Notes under the pieces: generated by a model
The model's database searches: none
What the model saw: only the letters and a program-made list of their open reading frames with translations
What the model was told of the DNA's origin: nothing
Source: Stropharia rugosoannulata
Lineage: Eukaryota; Basidiomycota; Agaricomycetes; Agaricales; Strophariaceae
Reading direction: 5' to 3'
DNA length: 64,000 nt
NCBI GenBank assembly: GCA_028532985.1
Contig: JANCIK010000004.1
Coordinates: 3,906,001-3,970,000 of the forward strand
Position numbers and translations under genes: made by a program
Shown: positions 25,615 through 36,702 of the stretch, one piece after another
Numbering within the stretch: position 1 is the stretch's first letter
Layout: every line of letters begins with the position of its first letter

Positions 25615-26374
25615 ATGGCCGAGCTTAATATAATATGTCGCTTCCCGATCGCATGTGTACTTCAGCCGGGGAGTATGCTGGTATTACAGAGGTCGAGAGT
25701 GATATCAACAGCTTATTGGCTCATGTGAATGCACTGAACGTGAACATTACCGCTTTCTCTGGGGGTCTGGAGCGAGCATTGGTGAGTGCAACATTGCTTT
25801 TGGGTTAGTCCTTGAAACTTACCTACGGGATACTTAGATGATACACAAAAAAGTTGAAATGGTAATCCAGGCGCTTACCAGAACAGCCTCGGATCTCCAG
25901 GTGTGTCAATTCCAGTCCTCAGTGGATGTTCGGGAGTGATAAAATTGTAGGCATTGGAAATATTGGACTACAGTGATGCACGTAGCCTCTTAAATTCTGT
26001 AAACGTTGTCGCTTCAGTGATTTCCAGCATCTTGAAAAGCTTTGTCTCCAAAAAAGGCATAGTAGAAGCTATGTAGCTCAGGATTGGACGAGACCTGGGT
26101 AAACTTAGCTTTTATTCGCATTCAAAAAGCACTTCCATTCGCAAGAACAGCAGTGACACTTGTTGCGATGGATCTACATTCCCTAAATACTGGCTCAATA
26201 TCATTATTCAAGGCTATGATCAGGGCCTTTCCGGTATGTACAGTACACATCAATTTGCCTATTAGCAACTGACGAAAGTATCCAACCATATAGTTGGAAA
26301 TGAAAAGTTCAGCAGAATCGACGGAAACGGAGGTATCCAGTGCTATCATGTCAGCACTAAATATATATATTTAA
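25615..26374 (+). pseudogene. Decayed HsbA paralogue
   Basis: It carries the exon series of the HsbA gene at 20404 in the same order: ITEVESDINSLLAHVNALN..SGGLERAL, then IQALTRTASDLQ, then ALEILDYSDARSLLNSV..SKKGIVEA, then ALPFARTAVTLVAMDL..AFP, then a tail SSAESTETEVSSAIMSAL ending at TAA 26372-26374. Two lesions stand out. The ATG at 25615 starts a partly hydrophobic leader in a different frame from the mature protein, and the alternative in-frame ATG at 25635 gives no signal peptide. The donor of the third intron reads G|CTATGT at 26068-26074 where G|GTATGT is expected, so the frame runs into TAG. An undetected non-canonical splice could rescue it, but the two lesions together make a pseudogene more likely. 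Confidence 0.75.
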
Positions 26375-26777
26375 GTCTCTAGAATGGTCGAGGCCCGGCG
26401 TCTCAAAGTTTCCCTGTGTAATGTACAACCCATAAAAAAACGTTACTATAAATTCATGGAGCAAACCCCAGAATCAAATCCACTCTTCCCAGAACATTCA
26501 AGATCAGCAAGTCCGCCGGCCTTGACATACACGGACAAAATTCTAATTGACTGCGATGCGTGCTTACCACGAGATAGTTAACGTTTTTTCAGTCAAGCTT
26601 ACATTAAAGAACGGAGTCATTGTAGAGGATGCCCTGAACGTATAGATTCACCCCGCCATTGCATTAGACGACTGCGGAATCCATTGATCGTAGAGAAAAG
26701 CATTGAGTGGTACATGTCACAGGTATCGAAGACACACCAAACATCCATAATTTGATCCCAATAATCCACCGGTTTGG
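26375..26777. other. Convergent intergenic spacer
   Basis: Spacer between the HsbA pseudogene (+) and the QTRT2 stop (-); it should hold the QTRT2 3' UTR. A 65-codon frame at 26384-26581 has no recognisable motif. Confidence 0.45.
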
Positions 26778-28512
26778 TTAGTTTGCAAGTGCCTGAGCAG
26801 CCTCGTCCCCACCATTGGCCTCATGTTTTTCCTTTTCACGCGCCAACCGTCCCTTCCCCCGTGCCAAATCAACGTCGCGCCACTGCTCTGTAGCCTCTGC
26901 GTACAGACGATGGCTCTCGTCATATGTTTCCTCAAACACCCGCATCTCTTCATCGAACCGCGCCGGGTCCCCAGTCAGCACCGCACGCACGCCCGCGAGG
27001 AACTGATCAAGCACAGTGATATTGTGCATTGCGAGCAGTGCATGCGCTCCCATCTCGTGCGTGTGCAGCAGGTGGTGCACGTACGCGCGGGTGTACGGCT
27101 CCCGAGCGCGAGAGGGCACCCCGCCTCTTTGTGCGTCAGGGAACGTCCGCTCCGGCTCACCAGACACGTCCGGCGTGTCGTATCCGTGATATATCCTCGC
27201 GGGCGGGTCGACAGGTGAGCAGCAGGCGCAGGGACACGATGGGAGCGTATCTGCCATTCTGGAAAAGTCAAGACGGTATGCGGTGGAGTAGACGTTGTGC
27301 CCCAGGTCTTTCTTACCCTCCCTGATGTGGTCGGGGACGGGGAATGTGAAATCTAGAGCGATCCCGACGTCTGCAGCACGCTGGGCGAATTCTGCGTCGA
27401 ACAAGTCTGCTCCAACCGAGGCTACGATACGAAGAATTTCGTGTGGGGACTGGACACCAGTAATAAGGCGGGGTTTCGAGGCAGGGAGACGGGCAAGGGA
27501 GATGCGTAGAACGTCGGGGAGGGATGTGCCATTCGTAGCAGGAGAGTCAGTTGTTTTCGTACTTTCCGCGTTTAGAGCAACTTGCAACGGTGCCAGGTCC
27601 ACAACATATCCCGCTACTCCCTCGTCCAGGGTCGTAAGGGGTGCAAGCTTGGTTGCATCTGCGCCTTCCAATGGTTCCAGAAGCGAGTCGGCGAATGCCT
27701 TCCGAGCCCCGATTGAGCTGAGACCAGCGAGATGCACGAACATAGGTGGGGAGGGCGGCGCATCAATCATAAGCGGTAGGGCATCTTCCTTCGTCTTTTT
27801 CTTCGTCGGTGGGACGGGGAGGCTGACCTTTCCCGGTCGCAGCAGCTCACCCAGCCACTTGGCACTTCGTTCTATACTCTTCGTCAACCGCTTCTGTGAG
27901 TACCCTCCCCCTCCGGTATCGGTGAACGGCGTATCGCTCAGTGCAAAGACGATATCTGGACGACATATGCGCATATATGCAGCCCATTCTGATGGTTCCA
28001 GGCGTCGCACACCGCGCAGACTCTGGACGCAAAGTTGGGTGTTACCATTGGCTGGCATCTCCCGCGTGTCCTTGGGGTCGCGTGCTGATACGGAAAGAAG
28101 TGTTCGACTGGGTTCGAATCCGAGAAAGCTATGTAAGGGATGCAGAGCCGTTGTCGCATCTGCAGCGCTTCGGGTTGCTACTTCTGACGCGTGCTGAGCG
28201 AATAACACAGGTACCGGCGGCGTGTGTTCTAGACTGTTGCGTGTCATCCATTCACTGAGCCAGCTATCAAGTAATTTATGCTTACAATGTCTCGAAAGGG
28301 ATATTTGCCCATCGTATAGCTTCCGTTATGCGTACATTGTCGCGCGAGAGATGGGGCACAGCACCACGCGAAGTGCCAGCCAGCAAGCCGGGGGTGGCGA
28401 TGTTTACTGTCGACGGTGCGTCAGGAGGTCCTCGCCGTAGTGTTATCGATCCCAAACGGGGGCCATATCTTATTGGATTGGGTATTGAGAAGGAGAAGGA
28501 TGATTGGGACAT
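26778..28512 (-). CDS. QTRT2: Queuine tRNA-ribosyltransferase accessory subunit 2 (QTRT2)
   Basis: Accessory subunit of eukaryotic tRNA-guanine transglycosylase, which pairs with catalytic QTRT1 to exchange G34 for queuine in tRNAs with GUN anticodons (Tyr, His, Asn, Asp). Exon 1 is 28512-28286 and exon 2 is 28233-26778, joined over a 52-nt GTAAGC..CAG intron, giving 560 aa. Exon 1 supplies the family's N-terminal strand region (RYGPRLGSITLRRGP, GAVPHLSRDNVRITEAI) and the junction restores IPFETFLEHTPPVPV. The zinc site CxCxxC is C409, C411 and C414, followed by YTRAYVHHLLHTHEMG, which carries the His ligand. The segment GADLFDAEFAQRAADVGIAL resembles QTRT2 rather than QTRT1. A shorter splice (31 nt) is also in frame but below normal intron size. 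No QTRT1 is in the window. Confidence 0.9.
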
Positions 28513-29005
28513 ATGTTTTGCGGGTCAAGTTACGAAAAGCCAAAAAACATCGGCTAATCGATCAATTGATCGCGCGCGGTGGCTGTGCTCCTACTACAAA
28601 AATATTGAAGTCGAACTAATGTACCATTTCGAATGAGTATACAGAGGCGGGGGAAGGACCGTAACAGAGGACAAGGAAACTTGGGAAGTGGTCGCTCATG
28701 TGCCGTACGACGCGGGGAATTATCTTGTCTCACTTTATTTGTGAGAACACGCTGTACCCGGCGAATCCCTCACTGAAAAGTTGACCAAAGTCCCAGATCT
28801 ACTCAGCAATTGCGCTTTCTCTCCTCAGAGCTGACAGCTTCAAGTAATTGGATATACCAACAGCAATTGTAATAACACAAGAAGAAATTTTATAACAAGC
28901 ATCTTATAGAGTAGTCTGGAAAAGCCCAGAACTGACCCCGTGCAAAGGGCAAGAGTAATGTCACACGTGTATACCATGCGAGGCTACAGAGTCAGGGATT
29001 TATCT
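28513..29005. other. Intergenic; nothing supported
   Basis: Upstream of QTRT2 and downstream of the small surface-protein gene (both minus strand). A 102-codon plus-strand frame at 28328-28636 is mostly antisense to QTRT2 exon 1 and is not called. Confidence 0.45.
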
Positions 29006-29756
29006 TCATAATACCATCACCATCGCTGCAGGTCCGACGACGAGCATCCCGAGCACGCCCACTGCGGACCCGTGCACACGTAACCCCGCCGCACCAGAAT
29101 CAACACTACGGGACGACAGACCGCCAGTGCTCGGTGCATCGTCGGGTACCGCTGGAGTGAACGTTGCTACGGCGGTGAGAGGGAGAGTCACGGTCTGGAT
29201 AGCGCTGTTCGTCCCTGCCGAAGCGCGAAGCTCGCTCTCGTCCACGCAGACTGCTGACGTCGCCTCGGGGAGGAAGGAGCACGACACAGTGTCAACTATA
29301 GTGAGTGCTCCCTCCGGTATTACTTCAGTGTGTACGAAGGATGACCCGTCCTCTGCGAAATCGACTGAAAAAGGTTGTCAGAATCACGGTTTGGGTATTG
29401 TGTGTAGGCTAGCTTACAATTCCCGGTTGGGGCGGCCAGGAAGTTGAACGCCGGGCCCAGAGCCGTGGGGGTCCCGGTCGGTGCTGCAGTAGTCCCAACA
29501 GATATTCTCTGCTCGAGGTATGTCGTGAACCCGTCAGTGCCTGTGGCAATGGGGATGGCAGTGGTAGAGACGACCGGTACAACCTGCCCAGGAGGGTTGA
29601 TGACGGGTACGACGGGTTGGTAGACGGTGACTTGGGCCAATGCTATGGGACGACTTGTAAACCACAAATCGCAAGGAACCATGCGCAAACGGTCGACTAA
29701 CCGGTTCGATGTACTGCGAGGATCACAGCCAAGGTGAATATTGTTTGCGTGGGCAT
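29006..29756 (-). CDS. Small secreted, probably GPI-anchored surface protein
   Basis: No family recognised. Three exons (29756-29702, 29642-29418, 29364-29006) sum to 639 nt, 212 aa. The first splice is needed to join the leader MPTQTIFTLAVILAVHRT to ALAQVTVYQP, which makes a standard signal peptide cleaved after ALA. The second intron (53 nt, GTAAGC..TTTCAG) restores PTGNFDFAEDGSSF. The mature chain is Thr/Val/Pro-rich with few Cys (CSFLPEATSAVC). It ends in a Ser-rich spacer (APSTGGLSSRSVDSGAAG) and a C-terminal hydrophobic stretch (VGVLGMLVVGPAAMVMVL) with no residues after it, the layout of a GPI-attachment signal. A wall or plasma-membrane location is inferred. Confidence 0.75.
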
Positions 29757-32432
29757 GGTTATCTGCCGTATTCAGAGTCGATTTATGTCCAAGGTGGTTG
29801 TCGCACCTGCCTTGTGGAAGACTTTCAGACAAACGGATTGCTTTAAATACCTCTTCACGCCAATCAGGTTTTTAGAGGAAGGATGCTTATCAGAAAAACA
29901 ATCGAGAGAAAGTTCAAGCAAAAAATGTTTTTCTCCTGACGCTGATGGTACTCACACGAAATAATTGTATTCGAATTTCGGAGAACGTAGCCATTGAATC
30001 GAGCCGAATGTTCTTATTTATGTAATTCCATTCGGCATTGGTGTACGCCAGGAAACGACAGTTTGAGTTTGACATACGCTTGCAGGCGAGACTCGATTAA
30101 AGTCCACATCCTCATCCTCATTTGTTTGAGGGCTATGGAAATGAAACGAGGAAATATAGCGTTTCTAAAGGACTATATGACTCCAGCCTTCGTACAGTTG
30201 TGTGAGCATGAAGAAATTATGAACGAAAATGAGGAGCTTACGCAAGAGGAGTCATGAAGTTACAAATATACTCTGCACCTTACACAGTCAAGCCTTTTCG
30301 TTTTAAACTCAAGCGTGGAATTATGTTATGCCAAATGATATGCAGGACATGCCGAGGGTAGTGCAGAGATCAATCGTTCGCTAGGTCCGGAAGTCCTCCG
30401 GATATGCTGCGGAGTACCCTTCGATAGAGTCCTCGACGAAGCGAACCATTCCCAGCAGAACAACAATATAATGCCCGGCAAGATAATAAAAGTAAGCAGG
30501 GATAAGATAGGTTGGTGAGTTTATATGAAGTCATCAAGTTCTCTCTGAGGTCATAGAGATCGACAGATGACAAGAGCGTAGTGCTGGCCTTACACTGTTC
30601 CGTCAGTGGCTATTATTTTGGTGTATCATTCGAATTAGCGTAGAGGTAGTTAATGCAGAAATGAAAGAGGGCATATATAACCGAGGGCCTCTTGGGGTTT
30701 CCGCCAGAGATTTAGAGGTACATCGAGTCACCCGTCTACAACCGATGGTAGCGTCAGTCGCTGTGATTTGTTCCCGAGCTCGTCGAAGAGAGCAGTGAGC
30801 AGTGATATTCCCAAGGTAAGCAGAAGATGTCCGGTTCGATGATGAGAGATGCTGTGGTACGCAAGAATCGTAGCATGACCATGAAGGTGTCGTTCCGCCT
30901 CGATTAGTGGTTGTTGGCGAAAGAGTTGCAGAGGTAAGTGGCTGTGCAAACGTGATGGTGTTCGTATTTCGTCGGCATCGCGCGGCAAACTTGAAGGACA
31001 TTGCCGGTTCTAAATCTCTGGCGTAAATGTTTTCAGGAAATAATACCCTGCGACTCGCAGTATAACGAGGAAACTCAAACTCGGAGATAAGCTGAACGCA
31101 CTCATGTACCTACTGCGCTCAGAGCATATTAGGATGATGGGAAATAGATAGTACGGAGGAATGAGATAGGTACTACGCTCGAGAAACCATGATCCAGTCC
31201 ATGAGAGGTGGTCATTGTCCTCCAAGTCAGAACATACGGCTGGACAGGCGGAGCCAGGCGTCTAGCGCTCACTATCTCTATCAAGTCTTTAACAAAACTT
31301 GCTTTTCTACGTACTAATCAATCCAATGTTTACGTGCTCTACGTTACATTCTGCACCCGCTGTCTATCAGCCTCTTGGCATCACGCAGACTCAGAGTCAA
31401 CTGGCGAGCGCCTAAACGGCGACTGTACCCCGGTCTGTGAAGTTTGGTACACGGACCTATTAATGGAGTTTTGGGGCACAAGTAGAGTCTGAAATTTGAG
31501 CGCTTGTTATATTATTTGCTCTGAAAATTTCCCAGGACTAGGATGCAGCGATGAGCCGACTGCTTGAAGATATAATAACTAAGGTGTTTCTGTTCGGCCT
31601 CTTACTATTAGGGCTTCATAAGAAAGGTATACGGTAAGTATTTACCCTCGCGGATTTAAGCTTTGGCTCGAGTATATCACACGTAACGAATGTCATTCAT
31701 GGACATAACGGGCCTCAATCAATGAGTTTGGCAGAATTTACACGTATGTACATACGCTGCGCGCATTCATTGCCACTGTTGTAATGCTACAGATGTAAAT
31801 AAAATATTTCGTATGGAATTGCCCTTTTGTTAAATTCAAGTTAAATTGAGCTGATGTATTCGCCTGGACCTTCTCATGATTCTACTGTTATGCCACGTAG
31901 CGCGCTGTGAAACGGTGTAGCTATATATAACAGTCTGGGACATGGACATAACGGGTCTCGAACAATGTGCTCTGTAGGAGCTAATACGGACCGTGCTCAT
32001 TTGTTCACATCATTACTCCAAAAACAGAGCAACTTCTTACGTGCTTCGCGAGAGTCGTGTGATTAAGTACGTTCATTCAGTAGAGATGGATTGACCGTTC
32101 ACGTTCATGATCTGTTCTGCCGGACCGTGTAAGGACGGGTGCCACGTAAAGATGTTTACCATAATTAGTGCTCCGTGGGTTGGTGCTGCGGTGCAGCTCC
32201 AAGAGGTAGTGAATTGGCTAGTCTACTCTACCAAGCAAGTCTCTTACGCCTGGACAGCACGTGGAGTCTATTTTTGGAACGGGTCCGGTGACGGCTTAGG
32301 TAAATTCCCCGCACGCAGAAGGGCGGTGGGAAATTTTCCCAGGATCTACTCTTGTTGTTGTTCTGCCAGCTTCAGACCTCCGCCTGATCTTTCTGCGGAT
32401 TCACACTCCTTTCCCATCCCTTGCTGCATACC
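29757..32432. other. Intergenic; membrane-like remnant and short direct repeat
   Basis: No gene is supported. A minus-strand frame at 31225-31010 (begins MEDNDHLSWTGSWFLERS) has hydrophobic stretches and may be a leftover exon of a multi-pass membrane protein, but nothing joins it to neighbours. A 27-bp direct repeat lies at 31698-31724 and 31941-31967. A 130-codon frame at 32107-32499 overlaps the start of the next gene out of phase and is not called. Confidence 0.4.
31698..31967 (+). repeat. Short direct repeat pair, 243 bp apart
   Basis: The 27-mer beginning CATGGACATAACGGG at 31698-31724 recurs at 31941-31967 with three differences. Both copies run into an AATCAATG/GAACAATG end. They could be remnants of a small repeat or of element ends; nothing between them codes for protein. 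Confidence 0.6.
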
Positions 32433-34788
32433 ATGGCAGACCGTAAGTCGTCCCCGCCCCGTTGCTAGCACTTTGCTGATGTTTTGCAGGTCCAGTTGAT
32501 CCTCCGTGAGTGTTTGTCATCGCTGCCAGTCTTGAGCTGGGCTGAAGAATAATAACATGCAGGCCGGTTTCGACACCCACTCCTCCGACACCACCTACAT
32601 CTCCTGCCAGCTCTTCAACGTCCTCGAGCTCTACTTCATCCTCTTCCTCTTCATCGTCGTCGTCAAGCTCGTCGTCTACCCCCACATCTCAATCCTCATC
32701 CAGCACCACAGGATCCTCTACTTCCTCGTCCAGCTCGACTGACACGTCTTCTAGCAGCAGCAGCAGTAGCACCTCCTCTTCATCAACTACGTCCTCTTCC
32801 TCTACTTCATCTTCGACTACACCTCTTGCGACACCTACCTCGAGTTCCTCGTCTACTATTCAAACAAGCACCACGACACGACCGGGAGTGATTACTGTTT
32901 TTTCTTCGGTCACCGTCGGAGCCTCGTCAACGGGTGGGCTCCCAGGCGCAACAGGAACGGCTGTTGACGCGGGGGGAGGATCCAAAGGGTGAGTTCCGTT
33001 CAATCAATAGCATATATTCGTACCCCCATTTTGTGTGGGGCAATGCGGACTTTATCAGCGTTCATTATGCTCTGTCCTCTTTCCCCTTGGTCCCCTCGGC
33101 CGTACGCTCCGTTCGTAACCCGTCGCAACATGGAGCATCGACTGGGCAGCTTCCATACCTTCATGGGCCCCATCAATGATATGGAGCGGAGGCGGCGCTA
33201 TGTAACCACGCATGCCTGGACCCATCATCGGTTCAATCTTCCACTTTTTCTTTTCTTTTTGCAGTGTCCCCCGTGCGGGGATCACTGATAGCTCATTCTG
33301 TAGAGGCTGTGGACCTCCATTTTCATTCCCGTCATCTGTCACATCTTTCATGTTTGTTGTTCGTTTGCATGCAAACGTCGGATGGCGAGTGCATACCCCA
33401 TCAGGCGATCTGCCACCGGTCTATTTTTGACCACATGACTTACTCCCCGGACAACACCGAATATACCGATATTGATATTTCTATTCGCCTAGATTTTTCC
33501 ACAACACAGGCGCCGTCGCAGGTGTCTTCTCCGTTGCCGGCCTCATTGTGCTTGCCGTCGTCATTGCCCTTGTAACGAATGGAATCCGCCGTCGCAGGGC
33601 TCGCAGGTTTGATCGCGAGCTAGCAGCAGCGACTCTCGAGGCCGCGTCAGCACCCAAGCCCGTTTTCCTAGACGACGATGACGAAGAATACCCGGGTGCC
33701 GCACGGGGCGGTTACGGGTCTTCCGGAGCGGGCAACGACATGGGCTATGGACAGTTCTCCGACGCGTCCAGCCACGGGACGTACGCCCAGCCCGCCATGA
33801 GCGTCGGGAGCCACGGAGGCGAGTCGTACGGCATGCGTGAGCTTGGCAGCGGGCAGAGCATGGGCCATGCCGCACATAGCGTTGGTCCCGGCGAGATATT
33901 CGATCCATACGCAATCGGAGCTGCAGGCGCCGGTGGGGCAGCGGGTGCAGCAGGCATTGGTGTAGCCCGCGCGAGGAGCGGGCGCGTGGCGGGCGACGCA
34001 AACTATGCTGCTGGACTTCAGGAGGGCGGCGCGCCATATGCGGCGTTCGCTGTTCCAACTGGCAGTTCTACTCGTCCTCCCATGCCACAACAGAGCAACC
34101 CGGCTGACCTCCTCGAGGCGGCGGGCATGGGTGCTCACGCTGCTGGAGCAGGGTCGCTTTCGCGCGGGCAGTCCGTGTCTCAACAGCAGTACAACTCTCA
34201 GTTCCAACCGTACCCGGCTTCTCAGCAGCAGACCCAGATGCACCAGCGCTCGCCATCCTCATCTGCCAACCCTATTGGGGACTATGCGAACTTGGATCGT
34301 AACCGCTCTATGGGCAGCAACGAGATGTCGTCTAACTCGGCCTACACGTCGTCCTCGGATCCCTACGGACAATACCCACCGCAGCAGCGTCAGGGCGGCT
34401 TCGCCCAGTATGAGGAACAGAATAATTCTTCGTACACATCTCAGTCTCAATCCCAGTCCCAGCATCAGTACGGACAGTTCGGCCACTACCAGCAGCAGCA
34501 ATCCCACCAACAGCAGTATAACGACAACAGATACTCTGTCACGGAGGATGATGATGCGTATGGCGGATACGTCGTGGACGAGCCAAGTTCTACATCTCCT
34601 GGTGCTGGGAAACTCCCAAATCCATTTGGCCCAGAAGGCGTAGAGCGCGAGCGGGAACGGGATAGCAGCGCAGATGAAGATGACGAACCCCGGAGGGTGT
34701 TAAAGGTGCGTTGAGTTGCATCTCCTGTCCACCTTTGGTGATGAACGATCTGAGCTGACCGCGTCTGTTATAGGTCGCAAATGAGTAA
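32433..34788 (+). CDS. Ser-rich single-pass membrane protein with Gln-rich cytoplasmic tail
   Basis: Likely cell-surface or plasma-membrane protein of the Ser/Thr-mucin plus one-helix type common in Agaricomycetes; a wall-sensor role is only an analogy. Five exons (32433-32442, 32490-32505, 32563-32988, 33493-34705, 34774-34788) sum to 1680 nt, 559 aa. There is no signal peptide (MADRPVDPPPVSTPTPPTPP). A Ser/Thr stretch fills about residues 20-110. The helix (GAVAGVFSVAGLIVLAVVIA, residues 157-179) is followed by a stop-transfer RRRRAR and a tail with Gly-, Ser- and Gln-rich blocks. The third intron is 504 nt, unusually long here, yet its phase fits and the acceptor at CCTAG restores FFHNTGAVAG, a motif seen before the helix in relatives. 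The last splice (68 nt) gives the ending LKVANE; without it the protein ends LKVR at 34714. Confidence 0.8.
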
Positions 34789-36702
34789 TCAGTCCCTTTA
34801 TACAGGGAGTGGAGGAGTACCTAAGCTAACCTAGGTTGCATATACCATAAGCTCTCCATTTCTGTCAATAAATCATATCTTACGCTCCCTCCCTCCCCGT
34901 CCGAGGCCTGACTACCCATGAAGCAAAATGTTGACGCCTACCACTTTCTAGACGTCACTCTCACCTGTCATATTCTCAGCATCACTTCGGTTCTCTTTCT
35001 TGTTGGGCTTCAGTCGTCCGTCCACATCTCTGCCTTTCTGTTTCTCCCTCTCTATCACGTCTGTTGTGCCAATGCTAACTGCACTGTTAGCTCAACACAC
35101 TCTACCACCCATCCGGATTCCCCTCCACTCACTTCTTTTTGATCTTCACAGCCTGCCCGACTCTGTCTCTTCGGCCATCTGCTCAGTCGCTGGGCATCCA
35201 CCGCTTGTCTGGCTGAAGACCAAGCTGCCTCTTTCCTTCGGCGCTCACAGATGACCCCCGGTGATTCTTTCTACCCTTACACGCCCGACCTTCCACGCTC
35301 TCCGTCCTGCTCCCCATTGTTTGTATATATGTATACCCCTTCCGCCTAATAGTCACCTCCTTGTTGTCCCGACTTGTGGCGTTGTGGTGGATGACCAGCC
35401 ATCTGACTGGTTCCGCGCCCGAGCGCCCCGGCATGCACCCTCGACCTACAGCCTAGGCCGTGTCTTCCACCGTCTACGACTCACCGCTAAGCCGGTTGCC
35501 TCCTGCCGCCCATCGCAGCAGGCTTGCGGCTCGGGCGGGCAATCAGGAGGCCGCTCTGCCCCGCTTCTTATGTCCTATTTTATTTGTTACTATATCCGCG
35601 CCGCTGCATGACACCGGGTCGCCCCTTCTTGCTTGATACCCCCTCTGTCTCTATCCTTCTTGCCGTGTACCCCGACATGAAATATATCGCAAGACCGACC
35701 TCGTAAAAGCGCACTCACACTTCGCGCATTCACTGCTGGAGACAGGGCGACGTTATGGGGCTCCGTATGTAATGCGGTCTGAGAGGGAGCGTGAAGGATG
35801 GACGATTTAATGGTACTGCAGCGAAATTAAACTCTCAAAGACGCTTGTCTGATGTGCTTGGAGTATTTATACCTGATTGTTTATACGCACCCGCCTTATT
35901 ATGTTTTCTATCTTCTAAACGTCCCGACCTGTTTTATATAATTTTTTTTGACTTATAAGGCAGTCATTTACCTTTCGTGTTTAGTGATAGATGGATGTGA
36001 CTGTTTTATAGTTTGTCTGTCTCTCGAATTATGGAATGGGACATTATCTTTTTCGTAAACACGGTCCAGGGTGTGCTGTAGGACGTCAGTGCGCTGGTAA
36101 TTGGTTCCATGCTATGAGTTCAGCGGGAACAGGGTATCTTGCGAGGCGTGGTGACTGAACCGTCTGCATGAGTTCTTTGGTTGGCGTTAAAGGGAAGGTG
36201 TGCACTTCTATTACATCTGCTTCACCTTTAGTCGTTTGCTGTAGGTACAACCGTTACAAGGGTTGAACGTTGAGGCAACAGGGTGCCGTACTCATGAGAA
36301 CATGAGAAGGGACGACTCACCTGTCATCCCACCACCGCTCCAGCCTCGACACTTATGTGCGTATCCCTTCGGCTGTTATCACACTCTTACATACCATTCC
36401 CTTCGCTCTGTTTGCATAATGTCCCTCCATCACCCTTCGCAGTGTGAATGGGCACGGTCATGGCGAGTGTCGCAAATGTTAGTCGCCATTCGTGCCTTCC
36501 TTCGGCGATGTCATTGCGCGGATAACGGAAATGGTTTGGGGTCAGGCGAACCAGAGCCTGTAGCTTAACGCTCGACATATCCAGCGTCAAAGGCGATGAC
36601 CTATGATATTCCGTAAAAGTAGTAGAAAACATGGAAGGTGTGACTCTATGAACGAACGTAAAGTCCGGTAATTCTAATACTGAACAGTGCAACAATAAAA
36701 AG
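34789..36702. other. Convergent intergenic spacer; nothing supported
   Basis: Pyrimidine-rich DNA after the membrane-protein gene, then mixed sequence. Several short open frames (34918-35706, 36263-36568) are motif-free. It should contain the 3' UTRs of both flanking genes. Confidence 0.5.

Noticed and set aside
28105..28120. tRNA B-box-like word GGGTTCGAATCC
   Set aside because: It lies inside the QTRT2 coding sequence and has no A box or cloverleaf around it.
28234..28285. Alternative 31-nt intron in QTRT2
   Set aside because: In frame, but below the minimum size seen elsewhere here (41 nt); the 52-nt version gives a better match to the family (FETFLEH).
33264..33430. Possible extra exon inside the long intron of the Ser-rich membrane protein gene
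   Set aside because: The strong acceptor is in phase, but no good in-phase donor leads on, and direct joining of 32988 to 33493 restores the expected FFHNTGAVAG motif.
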